Positions 1 through 7,368 of a stretch of 11,500 nt of DNA are shown here, one piece after another. This DNA comes from an uncultured Ignavibacteria bacterium (GTDB lineage: Bacteria; Bacteroidota; Ignavibacteria; Kapaibacteriales; UBA2268). The position numbers were made by a program, and so were the translations under genes. The stretch's first letter is position 1. The number at the start of each line of letters is the position of its first letter. Location: assembly GCA_903911805.1 (NCBI GenBank), contig CAIWET010000499.1, positions 1-11,500 of the forward strand. Reading direction: 5' to 3'. The notes beneath the pieces are model-generated. The model did not search any database and was not told the DNA's origin. It worked only from the letters and a program-made list of their open reading frames with translations.

Positions 1-41
1 CATTTTTATCTTTTGATACCAATATAATCTTAAATAAAAAT

Positions 42-1865
42 ATGAATAAAAAGATTTTGATTTTCAAGCTCGTTCCAATATTAATATTTGTTTTTCAAAT
101 TAATTTATTTTCTCAAATAAATCATAATTATATTGATTCAATATTAAAAAGTGAAAACACTGATAATAAATCAAGATATCAAAGTTTTAAGAATATTCAC
201 TCATTTATTGTCTCTCTTGATTCGAATGTGATTGATGAACAATTCAAAAATCTTATCCAGTTAACACGAGTTTATAACAAAAAGGATTATATTTATTCCC
301 TAATGATATATTCGAGCCACTTATTAGGCAAAAAGGACTTCTATAAATCAAAGCAATTTATTGATAATGCTTTATTTGAATCAAAAATCGAAAAGCTCAA
401 TTATGAAATTGCCGAAAGTTACTATCTCGAATCTCAATATTTTTATAAAACGAATCAATACGATTCTGTTTATGCCTTTTGTATGCAATCTGTAAATTTA
501 TTTAATAAATTAAACGAAATAGACAAAGTAGTTTCAATTTATCAAATGCTTGGAGATATGTATTATAGTATTGAATTTTATAATGAAGCTGAAATATTTT
601 ACAATAAAGTTATTGATTTAAAAGGAGATATTGAATATTATTACAAGTTTAGAGAATACGTTATTATTAATAATCTCGCTCTAATTAAATATTATAATGA
701 TGATTTAATTGGATCTCTTAATATTTTCAAGAAAAACAAAGAAAATCTACAAAAGCTTATACAAAAAGAGCCACTTCCAGCATATTTTGCTAGAAACGCA
801 TATTCTGACTTGAAAATTTGCGAATTATATTTAAAACTTGACTCGTTTGATTTGGCTTCTAAGTACTATTACACTGCAAATGATTACTTAGAAAAAAATC
901 CAGGTCAATTAAGATATTCTGGGTATAATACGATTGATGCCATTTTTATGAAAAAATTAGGCAAATTAGATTCTGCTTTGATATTTCTAAAAAAAGCAGA
1001 ATTAATTCAAAATGAAGCCAATGATTTAACTAATTTAAGTATTACATATTTCATGTCTTCTGAAATTTATAAAATAAAGAAGAATTTTGAATTGAGTTGT
1101 GAATACCTGGAAAAAGCAATGACAATAATTGAAGAGAGAAAGCGGAAGATAAATGTTGGTAAATTTGTGCAATTAAAAGCAGAAACCGAATTTCAAAAAC
1201 AACAAGATTTATTGGAATCTAAAGACTACAATATCAAAGTATTAACTCTATTTCTTATTGTAGCTGTATTATTAATTTCTATAATCGTACTTTATTATTT
1301 TAAGCAATTTAAATCAAGCAAGTTGCTTGTAAAAAAGAATATTGAAATCGCTCATAATGAAATTGAGCTTTCTAAAATTGTTAAAGAAGTTGAGGTAAAT
1401 ACTCAAGAAATTGAAATTGAAGTACCTCCTGAATTATTAGATAATAATAATCTTATTTCAGACGATATTATTGATGATAAAAACTATGATCAATATTTTC
1501 ATAATTTAGCCCAAAAAATTGATAAATTGGTAAAAGAAGAAAAACTATATTTAAATCCTGAATTTTCAGTTAATTCTTTATGCGATTTATTCAATACTAA
1601 TAGGTCATATATATCAAGAGCTGTAAACAAAAATTTAAGTGAAAATTTCAAAACTTATATTAATGATTTAAGAATAAAAGAGGCAGTTAGATTACTTTCT
1701 GATGAAAATTTTGATATGTACAAGATTGAAACTATTTATGAATTAGCGGGATTCAAAAATAGAGCTTCTTTTAATAGAGCTTTTCTAAAATATACAGGGG
1801 TTACACCTTCCTTTTTCCATAATAGCAGATTGCATAACGATTTAAATAATCAAGAAAATTCATAA
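42..1865 (+). CDS. Membrane-anchored TPR / AraC-type HTH transcriptional regulator
   Basis: A 607-residue one-component signal transducer. Residues 1-25 form a hydrophobic signal peptide ending in LFSQ. Residues about 60-390 are helix-rich and Tyr/Asn/Leu-rich with TPR-like helical pairs, for example around 164-195 (LGDMYYSIEFYNEAEIFY). A single strong transmembrane helix lies at about 400-420, followed by a charged, probably coiled stretch (421-480). Residues about 482-595 are an AraC-family double helix-turn-helix; the second half carries the family signature, with LAGF at 568-571, F577, R579, F581 and GVTP at 586-589. The topology implies TPRs in the periplasm and DNA binding in the cytoplasm. 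No histidine kinase or receiver domain is present, so it is not a hybrid two-component protein. Such TPR-HTH regulators are common in Bacteroidota; the signal and targets are unknown. The ATG at 42 is chosen because it directly precedes the signal peptide. Upstream, TATCTTTTG (7-15) resembles a Bacteroidota -7 element with one extra base. The same-strand gene 2 follows after 197 bp, so it is a plausible but unproven target. Confidence 0.93.
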   Translation: MNKKILIFKLVPILIFVFQINLFSQINHNYIDSILKSENTDNKSRYQSFKNIHSFIVSLDSNVIDEQFKNLIQLTRVYNKKDYIYSLMIYSSHLLGKKDFYKSKQFIDNALFESKIEKLNYEIAESYYLESQYFYKTNQYDSVYAFCMQSVNLFNKLNEIDKVVSIYQMLGDMYYSIEFYNEAEIFYNKVIDLKGDIEYYYKFREYVIINNLALIKYYNDDLIGSLNIFKKNKENLQKLIQKEPLPAYFARNAYSDLKICELYLKLDSFDLASKYYYTANDYLEKNPGQLRYSGYNTIDAIFMKKLGKLDSALIFLKKAELIQNEANDLTNLSITYFMSSEIYKIKKNFELSCEYLEKAMTIIEERKRKINVGKFVQLKAETEFQKQQDLLESKDYNIKVLTLFLIVAVLLISIIVLYYFKQFKSSKLLVKKNIEIAHNEIELSKIVKEVEVNTQEIEIEVPPELLDNNNLISDDIIDDKNYDQYFHNLAQKIDKLVKEEKLYLNPEFSVNSLCDLFNTNRSYISRAVNKNLSENFKTYINDLRIKEAVRLLSDENFDMYKIETIYELAGFKNRASFNRAFLKYTGVTPSFFHNSRLHNDLNNQENS

Positions 1866-1940
1866 TGAGTTTTTCTTTTTTGTAATACTTATATTAAAAT
1901 CTCAAATATTAGATATATTTGCATAATTATATCAATTTAT

Positions 1941-1976
1941 ATATATACTTAATGCAAAATTGCATTAGTTATATAT
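1941..1976. promoter_or_regulatory. Imperfect palindrome between regulator and gene 2
   Basis: Perfect 7-bp arms AATGCAA (1951-1957) and TTGCATT (1960-1966) flank AA. The symmetry extends outward through one T/A pair, two mismatches, and a further 7 bp of complementary alternating A/T (1941-1947 with 1970-1976). It lies about 35 bp upstream of the proposed -33 element of gene 2. It could be an operator for a dimeric regulator, perhaps the adjacent AraC-type protein. Alternatively it could be a weak A/T-rich terminator for gene 1, since a T-rich run follows at 1979-1989. AraC-family sites are more often direct repeats, which weakens the operator reading. Confidence 0.4.
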
Positions 1977-2010
1977 GCTTTCTTTTTTTATAATAATCTC
2001 TCATGGTAAT

Positions 2011-2043
2011 TTTGAACTTTAATTTTATTACAATTTATGTTTG
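2011..2043 (+). promoter_or_regulatory. Bacteroidota-type promoter candidate for gene 2
   Basis: TTTG at 2011-2014 and TATGTTTG at 2036-2043 are 21 bp apart. They fit the Bacteroidota primary-sigma consensus of a TTTG-like -33 element and a TAnnTTTG -7 element. Transcription would start near 2050, leaving a short leader of roughly 13 nt before the ATG at 2063. A second TAnnTTTG match, TAATTTTG at 2007-2014, overlaps the -33 element but has no clear partner upstream. Such motifs are frequent in A/T-rich DNA, so this is a sequence match only. Confidence 0.42.
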
Positions 2044-2062
2044 ATTTTTTACGGGGTCTATT

Positions 2063-5000
2063 ATGAAAAAAATATTTTTATCTCTATTAATAATGGTATT
2101 TTCAACTGTCATTTTAAATGCTTATGTCGAATTCCAAAACCCAAATCCATCGAATATGGATTATTTTGGTCATTCAGTTGTTGTTTTGACAAATGGGAAT
2201 GTTGTAATTACTGCTCCTTATGCAGATATAAATAGCATTTCCAATTGTGGAGCTGTATATTTATTTGATGGCACAACGCATAACTTGATTTCAACTTTAT
2301 ATGGTACTTCTGATGGAGACAATGTTGGCTATCATGGTGTCATCTCATTAAGTAACGGCAATTTTGTTGTAATAAGCGGCAATTGGGACAATGGCGCAAT
2401 TTTAAATGCAGGCGCAGTAACTTGGGGAAGTGGAACTTCTGGAGTTAGTGGTGCAGTTAGTAGCAGTAATTCTCTTGTCGGATCTTCTGCTGCGGACCAG
2501 GTTGGAATTGCTGCCAATGGTGGAGTCACCGCATTAAGCAATGGTAATTATGTTGTAATAGACAAGGTCTGGAAAAACGGAACATTTTCCAATGCAGGTG
2601 CAGCTACTTGGGGAAGTGGAACTTCTGGAGTTAGCGGTACTATTAGTTCCAGCAATTCACTGGTCGGCACTAAAGCAGAAGATGCAGTTGGAATAGGAGG
2701 AATAATTTTATTAAGCAATGGCAATTATGTTATTAATTCTTATAGTTGGGATATTGACTCAGTCACCGCAAATGCAGGTGCAGTAACTTGGGGAAGTGGA
2801 ACTTCTGGAGTTAGTGGAGCAGTTAGTAGCAGTAATTCTCTTGTTGGATCTATTGCTAACGACAATGTTGGAATGACTACAGCCAACATACCTGGAGTCA
2901 CCGCATTAACTAATGGCAATTATGTTGTGAGTAGTAGTGATTGGAGTAATGGAGGAATTTCATACGTAGGTGCTGCAACTTGGTGCAATGGTACAACAGG
3001 TAGAACTGGAACTATTAGTAGCAGTAATTCACTAGTAGGTACTGCCAGTTATGACTGTGTTGCTAAAAATGGAGTCACCGCATTAACTAATGGCAATTAT
3101 GTTGTGAACAGCCGTATCTGTACCATTCTCGGTAAGGGTGGCGCAGGTGCTGCAACTTGGTGCAATGGTACAACAGGTAGAACTGGAGCAGTTAGTAGCA
3201 GTAATTCACTTTACGGAACTACTAATTTTGACCAAATTGGTGTTTCTGGCATAGTCGCATTAGCTAATGGCAATTACGTTGTCATCAGTCCTTATTGGAA
3301 TAATGGCACAGTTGCAGATGCAGGTGCAGTAACTTGGTGCAATGGTACAACAGGTACAACTGGAGCAGTTAGCATTAGTAATTCACTTGTTGGAACAACT
3401 CAAGATGATGCTCTTGGAAATACAGGAGCATCCGATTTCACTGCTAGAAGATATGCGGTCACCGCATTAACTAATGGCAATTATGTGGTACGTTCTCCTA
3501 ATTGGGACAATGGCATGATTATAAATGCAGGTGCAGTAACTTGGGGAAGTGGAACTTCTGGAGTTAGCGGAGCAGTTAGTAGCAGTAATTCTCTTGTCGG
3601 TTCTTCTGTTAATGACCAAGTTGGTTTATATCTAGTTACCGCATTAACTAATGGCAATTACGTTGTCAACAATTATATATGGGACAATGGCGCAATTGTA
3701 AATGCAGGTGCAGTAACTTGGTGCAATGGTACATCAGGTACAACTGGAGCAGTTAGTAGCAGTAATTCACTTGTAGGATCTACTGCTAATGATTATGTTG
3801 GTAATGTTGGAGTTACTGCATTAATCAATGGCAATTACGTTGTGGCGAGTTCTAATTGGAGCAATGGCGCAATTGCAAATGTAGGCGCAGCAACTTGGGG
3901 AAGTGGAACTTCTGGAGTTAGTGGAGCAGTTAGTAGCAGTAATTCACTTGTAGGATCTACTGCTTATGACAATGTTGGTAATGTTGGAGTAAGTGCATTA
4001 AGCAATGGCAATTTTGTTGTGAGTAGTAAAACTTGGAAAAATGGAGCAATTAGTGCCGCAGGCGCAGCAACTTGGGGAAGTGGAACTTCTGGAGTTAGTG
4101 GAGCAGTTAGTAGCAGTAATTCACTTGTAGGATCTACTGCTTATGACAATATAAGTGACGGAGGAGTAAGTGCATTAAGCAATGGCAATTTTGTTGTAGC
4201 TAGTACTACATGGGACCACGATGGATATTATAATTCAGGTGCAGCAACTTTGGGAAATGGCACTTCTGGATTAAGTGGGACTATAGACACTATAAATAGC
4301 GTTTTTATGAATATAGGTTCTTCATTTATGAAAAGTGTTATAGTAAACAATAGCACTTCAGAATATTATGTCAGTTTTAATCCTACTGGAGCAGCAGGTA
4401 AAGTGATTATTGATAGTGTTAACTGTCCGAGCGTTCCAGTATTAACATCAACTTCTGCAAGCTCAATTACTCAAACTTTAGCCTCATCAGGCGGAGCAAT
4501 TTCCAGTGATGGTGGTTATGCGATAACAGCTAAAGGTGTGGTTTGGAGTACTTCAGCAAGCCCAACAGTTGCCTTAGCAACCAAAACAAATGATGGAACA
4601 GGAACTTCGACATTTACAAGTTCACTAACAGGCTTAACACCAAATACAACATATTATTATAGAGCTTATGCAACTACAGCAGCAGGAACTGGTTATGGAG
4701 CTGATAGTTCATTTTCAACCTTGGTATCAAGTGCTCCAACACTAGGATCAACAGATGCAGCAACTAATATTTCTAATTCTGCAGCAACAAGTGGCGGCTC
4801 TATTACAAGTGATGGCGGTTTATCAATATCAGCCAAAGGCGTGGTTTGGTCAACATCAACAAATCCAACAATTGCACTATCAACCAAAACAAATGATGGG
4901 ACCGGAACTTCAACTTTTACAAGTAGCATTACTGGATTAACTTTAAGCACTACTTATTATGTGAAATCTTATGCAACCAATTCAATGGGTACAAGTTATG

Positions 5001-7282
5001 GTAACGAAATTTCATTTACCACTTTAGCACTCCCAGTGCCAGTATTAACAACAACAGCATCAAGTTCAGTTACATATAATTCAGCATCATCAGGTGGAGC
5101 TATTTCAAGTGATGGTGGCGAAACAATCACTTCAAAAGGAGTGGTTTGGGGTACTTCAGCAAGCCCAACAGTTGCACTATCAACCAAAACTGATGATGGA
5201 ACAGGAACAGCAACATTTTCTAGCTCAATAACAGGCTTAGCAGCAAGTACAACATATTATTACAGAGCTTACGCAACTACAATAAATGGAACAGGTTATG
5301 GAGCTGAAAGTTCATTCACAACTTTAGTTCTACCAGTACCAGTATTAACATCAACTGCAGCAAGCTCAATTACTCAAACAACAGCCTCATCAGGCGGAGC
5401 AATATCAAGCGATGCTGGATATGCAGTTACTGCAAAAGGTGTAGTTTGGAGTACATCCACAAGCCCAACGGTTGCACTATCAACCAAAACTGATGATGGA
5501 ACAGGGACAGCCACATTTACAAGTTCACTGACTGGCTTAACAGCAAATACCACATATTATTATAGAGCTTATGCAACTAATTCAATTGGAACAGCTTATG
5601 GAGCCGAAAGTTCTTTCACAACCTTAGCATTGAGTTCTCCAACACTAGGATCAACAGATGCAGCAACTAATATTTCTAATACTGCAGCAACAAGTGGTGG
5701 ATCAATTACAAGTGATGGCGGATTATCAATAACAGCCAAAGGTGTGGTTTGGTCAACATCAACAAATCCAACAATTGCACTATCAACCAAAACAAATGAT
5801 GGGACCGGAACTTCAACTTTTACAAGTAGTATTACTGGATTAACTTTAAGCACTACTTATTATGTGAAATCTTATGCAACCAATTCAATGGGTACAAGTT
5901 ATGGTAACGAAATTTCATTTACCACAATTAATATATCAAATCCAACAGTTAGCTCAGTATTAGCAACATCAATTACTCACAATTCAGCATCAAGCGGTGG
6001 GTCAATCTCAAGTGATGGTGGAGCAGCCGTTACCGCCAAAGGTGTGGTTTGGGGTACATCTTCAAGTCCAACCGTTGCTTTAATCTCTAAAACAAATGAT
6101 GGAACAGGAAATTCAAGTTTTTCAAGTAATATTATAAATTTATTATCTAATACAACTTACTATGTAAGAGCTTATGCAACAAATATTGCAGGAACAAGCT
6201 ATGGTTCAGAATATTCATTTACAACTTGGCCAGCACCACGTCCAGCAGATGGTTCAATTAATTTGAATTTTGATCAAGATGCAAATACTTGGATAGATAA
6301 TAATACAGACAATACAAATGCATCAGTACCTAGTAATGGAGGAACACCTAATGGTGGAGATGGTACAGATCCTAACTTTGGTGATCACCCAACTTGGACA
6401 TTTGATGGCACAAATGACTGCTTCCAGATTCCTTATAACAATAATAATAACAGATTGAATAACAATAGTGCAAAATCATTATTTATTTATTTCAGAACAG
6501 GTACTAGCGTTTCTAGCAGACAAGTATTATTGGAATTAGGTGGTACAAATTCAGGCTTTAATGCATATATTTATAGTGGTAAAGTTTGGGTTGGAATGTG
6601 GAATTCAACACAAAGAAGATATTTCTCAACAAGCATTTCTACGAATACAAATTATTTAGTTTCTGCAGAATTTAATGGTACAAAAGTAAGAACCTCGTTA
6701 AATGGATATTGCTCAAGCTCAATGCTATTCAGTGGGTTTGCAACAAATTCAAATGCTAATGGAGTTGGAGCCTCAATTAACGGAACCCGTTATATGGATA
6801 ACACTTCAAGCACTGGATTATCATCATTCTTGAATGGTACAGTTGCAGAAATACTTTTATATAATAGTTGCGATCAATCATTAAGAGAATCTTTAGTTGA
6901 TTTTATTGATACTAAATATAGCAAAAATTTCACAGCAAATTATACTCCTTATTTCGGTAAAGTTGCAGCTGAATCAAATTGGACTGAATATGAATTAGAA
7001 GTAAGCCCATTTGATAATAATGACAATTTGGTTAGCAATTTAGAAGTATATAAATCACAAAAAGACTTGATGATTAATCTAAACTTAGATGAATCAGAGA
7101 ATATTGAGCTTGCAATATTTGATTTGAACGGTATCAAAGTTGGTACAATTTCAAATGTCGATCTCAAAAAAGGAATTAATAATTTCACCTACTCCACTGA
7201 AAATTTAATCAGCGGAGTATATATCGTAAGAGCAATTGGCTTAAATATTAATGAGTCAGTAAAAATTAATATCGTGAAGTAA
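2063..7282 (+). CDS. Giant secreted FG-GAP-like / FN3-like / LamG mosaic protein with T9SS sorting domain
   Basis: A 1739-residue predicted surface or secreted protein. Domain order: signal peptide (1-20, MKK then a hydrophobic core ending LNA); 12 FG-GAP-like repeat units (about 33-752); a linker (753-790); six fibronectin-III-like modules (about 792-1389) with the motif GVVWxTSxxPT and a TTYYxxxYAT strand; a LamG/concanavalin-like region (about 1394-1620); and a T9SS type A-like C-terminal domain (about 1667-1739). The FN3-like modules are a type widespread in Bacteroidota secreted proteins. The 59-residue units resemble a repeat I recall being listed as DUF5650; this is from memory and unchecked. 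Adhesion, glycan binding or surface-layer roles are plausible, and no enzyme active site is visible. The protein is very rich in Ser, Thr, Gly and Asn and poor in Lys and Arg in its repeat regions. The ATG at 2063 directly precedes the signal peptide; there is no good Shine-Dalgarno, only GGGG at 2053-2056. It converges with the third gene across a shared terminator. Confidence 0.95.
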   Translation: MKKIFLSLLIMVFSTVILNAYVEFQNPNPSNMDYFGHSVVVLTNGNVVITAPYADINSISNCGAVYLFDGTTHNLISTLYGTSDGDNVGYHGVISLSNGNFVVISGNWDNGAILNAGAVTWGSGTSGVSGAVSSSNSLVGSSAADQVGIAANGGVTALSNGNYVVIDKVWKNGTFSNAGAATWGSGTSGVSGTISSSNSLVGTKAEDAVGIGGIILLSNGNYVINSYSWDIDSVTANAGAVTWGSGTSGVSGAVSSSNSLVGSIANDNVGMTTANIPGVTALTNGNYVVSSSDWSNGGISYVGAATWCNGTTGRTGTISSSNSLVGTASYDCVAKNGVTALTNGNYVVNSRICTILGKGGAGAATWCNGTTGRTGAVSSSNSLYGTTNFDQIGVSGIVALANGNYVVISPYWNNGTVADAGAVTWCNGTTGTTGAVSISNSLVGTTQDDALGNTGASDFTARRYAVTALTNGNYVVRSPNWDNGMIINAGAVTWGSGTSGVSGAVSSSNSLVGSSVNDQVGLYLVTALTNGNYVVNNYIWDNGAIVNAGAVTWCNGTSGTTGAVSSSNSLVGSTANDYVGNVGVTALINGNYVVASSNWSNGAIANVGAATWGSGTSGVSGAVSSSNSLVGSTAYDNVGNVGVSALSNGNFVVSSKTWKNGAISAAGAATWGSGTSGVSGAVSSSNSLVGSTAYDNISDGGVSALSNGNFVVASTTWDHDGYYNSGAATLGNGTSGLSGTIDTINSVFMNIGSSFMKSVIVNNSTSEYYVSFNPTGAAGKVIIDSVNCPSVPVLTSTSASSITQTLASSGGAISSDGGYAITAKGVVWSTSASPTVALATKTNDGTGTSTFTSSLTGLTPNTTYYYRAYATTAAGTGYGADSSFSTLVSSAPTLGSTDAATNISNSAATSGGSITSDGGLSISAKGVVWSTSTNPTIALSTKTNDGTGTSTFTSSITGLTLSTTYYVKSYATNSMGTSYGNEISFTTLALPVPVLTTTASSSVTYNSASSGGAISSDGGETITSKGVVWGTSASPTVALSTKTDDGTGTATFSSSITGLAASTTYYYRAYATTINGTGYGAESSFTTLVLPVPVLTSTAASSITQTTASSGGAISSDAGYAVTAKGVVWSTSTSPTVALSTKTDDGTGTATFTSSLTGLTANTTYYYRAYATNSIGTAYGAESSFTTLALSSPTLGSTDAATNISNTAATSGGSITSDGGLSITAKGVVWSTSTNPTIALSTKTNDGTGTSTFTSSITGLTLSTTYYVKSYATNSMGTSYGNEISFTTINISNPTVSSVLATSITHNSASSGGSISSDGGAAVTAKGVVWGTSSSPTVALISKTNDGTGNSSFSSNIINLLSNTTYYVRAYATNIAGTSYGSEYSFTTWPAPRPADGSINLNFDQDANTWIDNNTDNTNASVPSNGGTPNGGDGTDPNFGDHPTWTFDGTNDCFQIPYNNNNNRLNNNSAKSLFIYFRTGTSVSSRQVLLELGGTNSGFNAYIYSGKVWVGMWNSTQRRYFSTSISTNTNYLVSAEFNGTKVRTSLNGYCSSSMLFSGFATNSNANGVGASINGTRYMDNTSSTGLSSFLNGTVAEILLYNSCDQSLRESLVDFIDTKYSKNFTANYTPYFGKVAAESNWTEYELEVSPFDNNDNLVSNLEVYKSQKDLMINLNLDESENIELAIFDLNGIKVGTISNVDLKKGINNFTYSTENLISGVYIVRAIGLNINESVKINIVK
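3883..3973 (+). repeat. 91-bp perfect direct repeat, copy 1
   Basis: This stretch is identical base for base to 4060-4150, 177 bp downstream. It encodes the GAATW to AYDN part of the tenth propeller unit. The flanking codons diverge immediately on both sides (GTT here against ATA in the second copy at the 3' end). It marks the most homogenised part of the array. Confidence 0.92.
4060..4150 (+). repeat. 91-bp perfect direct repeat, copy 2
   Basis: Second copy of 3883-3973, one repeat period (177 bp) downstream, covering the same part of the eleventh unit. Perfect identity including third codon positions points to recent duplication or gene conversion rather than selection on protein alone. 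Confidence 0.92.
4734..5022 (+). repeat. 289-bp near-identical segment, copy 1 (module 2)
   Basis: Aligned by eye with 5637-5925, it shows 8 mismatches and no gaps (about 97% identity). All mismatches but one lie in the first 110 bp; the rest is almost perfectly conserved, including silent positions. The match stops abruptly at 5022/5925. Confidence 0.88.
5637..5925 (+). repeat. 289-bp near-identical segment, copy 2 (module 5)
   Basis: Partner of 4734-5022 at an offset of exactly 903 bp (301 codons), preserving reading frame. Recombination between the copies would remove or add three FN3-like modules in frame. Confidence 0.88.
6239..6925 (+). other. LamG / concanavalin A-like domain of gene 2 protein
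   Basis: Residues about 1393-1620 read as a jelly-roll lectin-type domain. The features are WTFDGTNDCFQIP near the start, an FIYFRTG strand, then VLLELGG, VWVGMWN, an EFNGTKVRTSLNG turn, and a final FLNGTVAEILLYN strand typical of LamG-like domains. It is preceded by a Gly/Asn/Asp-rich linker and contains the low-complexity tract NNNNN. Glycan or protein binding is the usual role; the ligand is unknown. Confidence 0.65.
7061..7279 (+). other. T9SS type A-like C-terminal sorting domain of gene 2 protein
   Basis: Residues about 1667-1739 match the pattern of the T9SS cargo C-terminal domain: ELAIFDLNGIKVG, a KKGINNFTYS strand, LISGVYIVRA, and a final Lys-terminated strand (KINIVK). The usual PNP motif ahead of the first strand is absent; KDLMINLNLD stands in its place. 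The domain directs outer-membrane translocation and is normally removed on surface attachment. Confidence 0.8.
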
Positions 7283-7324
7283 ACCTCGAACATATTTTTT
7301 GAATATCATTTTATTGATTTATTG

Positions 7325-7359
7325 AAAGGGTTGCCCCCTAAAAAGGGCAACCCTTTTTT
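7325..7359 (+). terminator. Strong intrinsic terminator between convergent genes
   Basis: A 12-bp perfect stem, AAAGGGTTGCCC (7325-7336) with GGGCAACCCTTT (7345-7356), has an 8-nt loop (7337-7344). A six-T run at 7354-7359 overlaps the end of the stem. It lies 42 bp after the gene 2 stop and 9 bp beyond the stop codon of the convergent gene 3. On the minus strand the tail is weaker (TTT then CAATAAAT), so it is best for gene 2 but may act in both directions. Confidence 0.93.
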
Positions 7360-7368
7360 ATTTAAAAT

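Larger units (their letters stand above)
2159..4317 (+). repeat. Array of 12 FG-GAP-like protein repeats, base period 177 bp
   Basis: The conserved NGN motif (AAT codon) recurs at 2192, 2354, 2540, 2717, 2912, 3089, 3266, 3473, 3650, 3827, 4004 and 4181. Seven of the eleven intervals are exactly 177 bp (59 residues); the others are 162, 186, 195 and 207. The largest expansions fall in the loop after the D-x-V-G motif: about 6 residues before 2912 and 10 before 3473. The consensus is roughly L-x-NGN-[YF]-VV, then W-x-NG, GA-[VA]-TW, SSSNSLVG and D-x-VG. The first unit is divergent and looks like a classical integrin-type FG-GAP blade (DYFGHSV, APYAD, GAVYLFDGT). The twelfth is degenerate. A beta-propeller fold is inferred from this resemblance. 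Confidence 0.85.
4436..6229 (+). repeat. Six tandem fibronectin-III-like modules in a 3+3 higher-order repeat
   Basis: Modules begin at the conserved Pro codons 4436, 4736, 5039, 5339, 5639 and 5942 and are 300, 303, 300, 300, 303 and 288 bp long. Each has ASSGG or ATSGG near the start, SSDGG or TSDGG, KGVVW, PTxAL, DGTG, and a final TTYYxxxYAT...SFTT-type strand. Module 4 resembles module 1, and module 5 is nearly identical to module 2, at a constant offset of 903 bp; modules 3 and 6 are more divergent. The region is therefore best read as ABC-A'B'C'. FN3-like modules of this type are usually spacers or ligand-binding stalks in Bacteroidota surface proteins. Confidence 0.88.

Noticed and set aside
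2041..2235. Small plus-strand open frame overlapping the start of gene 2
   Set aside because: It lies in another frame over the signal peptide and first repeat, is Cys-rich nonsense, and has no independent support.
2332..2541. Antisense open frame inside the propeller array
   Set aside because: It is low-complexity (Pro, Leu, Thr, Ala) and merely reflects the codon pattern of the repeats on the other strand; there is no start context or recognisable domain.
2192..4200. Regular short repeats as a CRISPR array
   Set aside because: The repeats are parts of one long open reading frame with a 177-bp codon-preserving period and no unique-spacer structure.
4693..5853. Antisense open frames at 4693-4950, 4996-5187 and 5596-5853, two of them nearly identical
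   Set aside because: Their similarity is explained entirely by the 903-bp duplication of the FN3-like modules on the plus strand; the translations are Val/Pro-rich shadows.
6436..6453. AAT-rich tract as a phase-variation microsatellite
   Set aside because: It has only a few AAT units, is a multiple of three, and simply encodes an Asn run; slippage would not shift frame.
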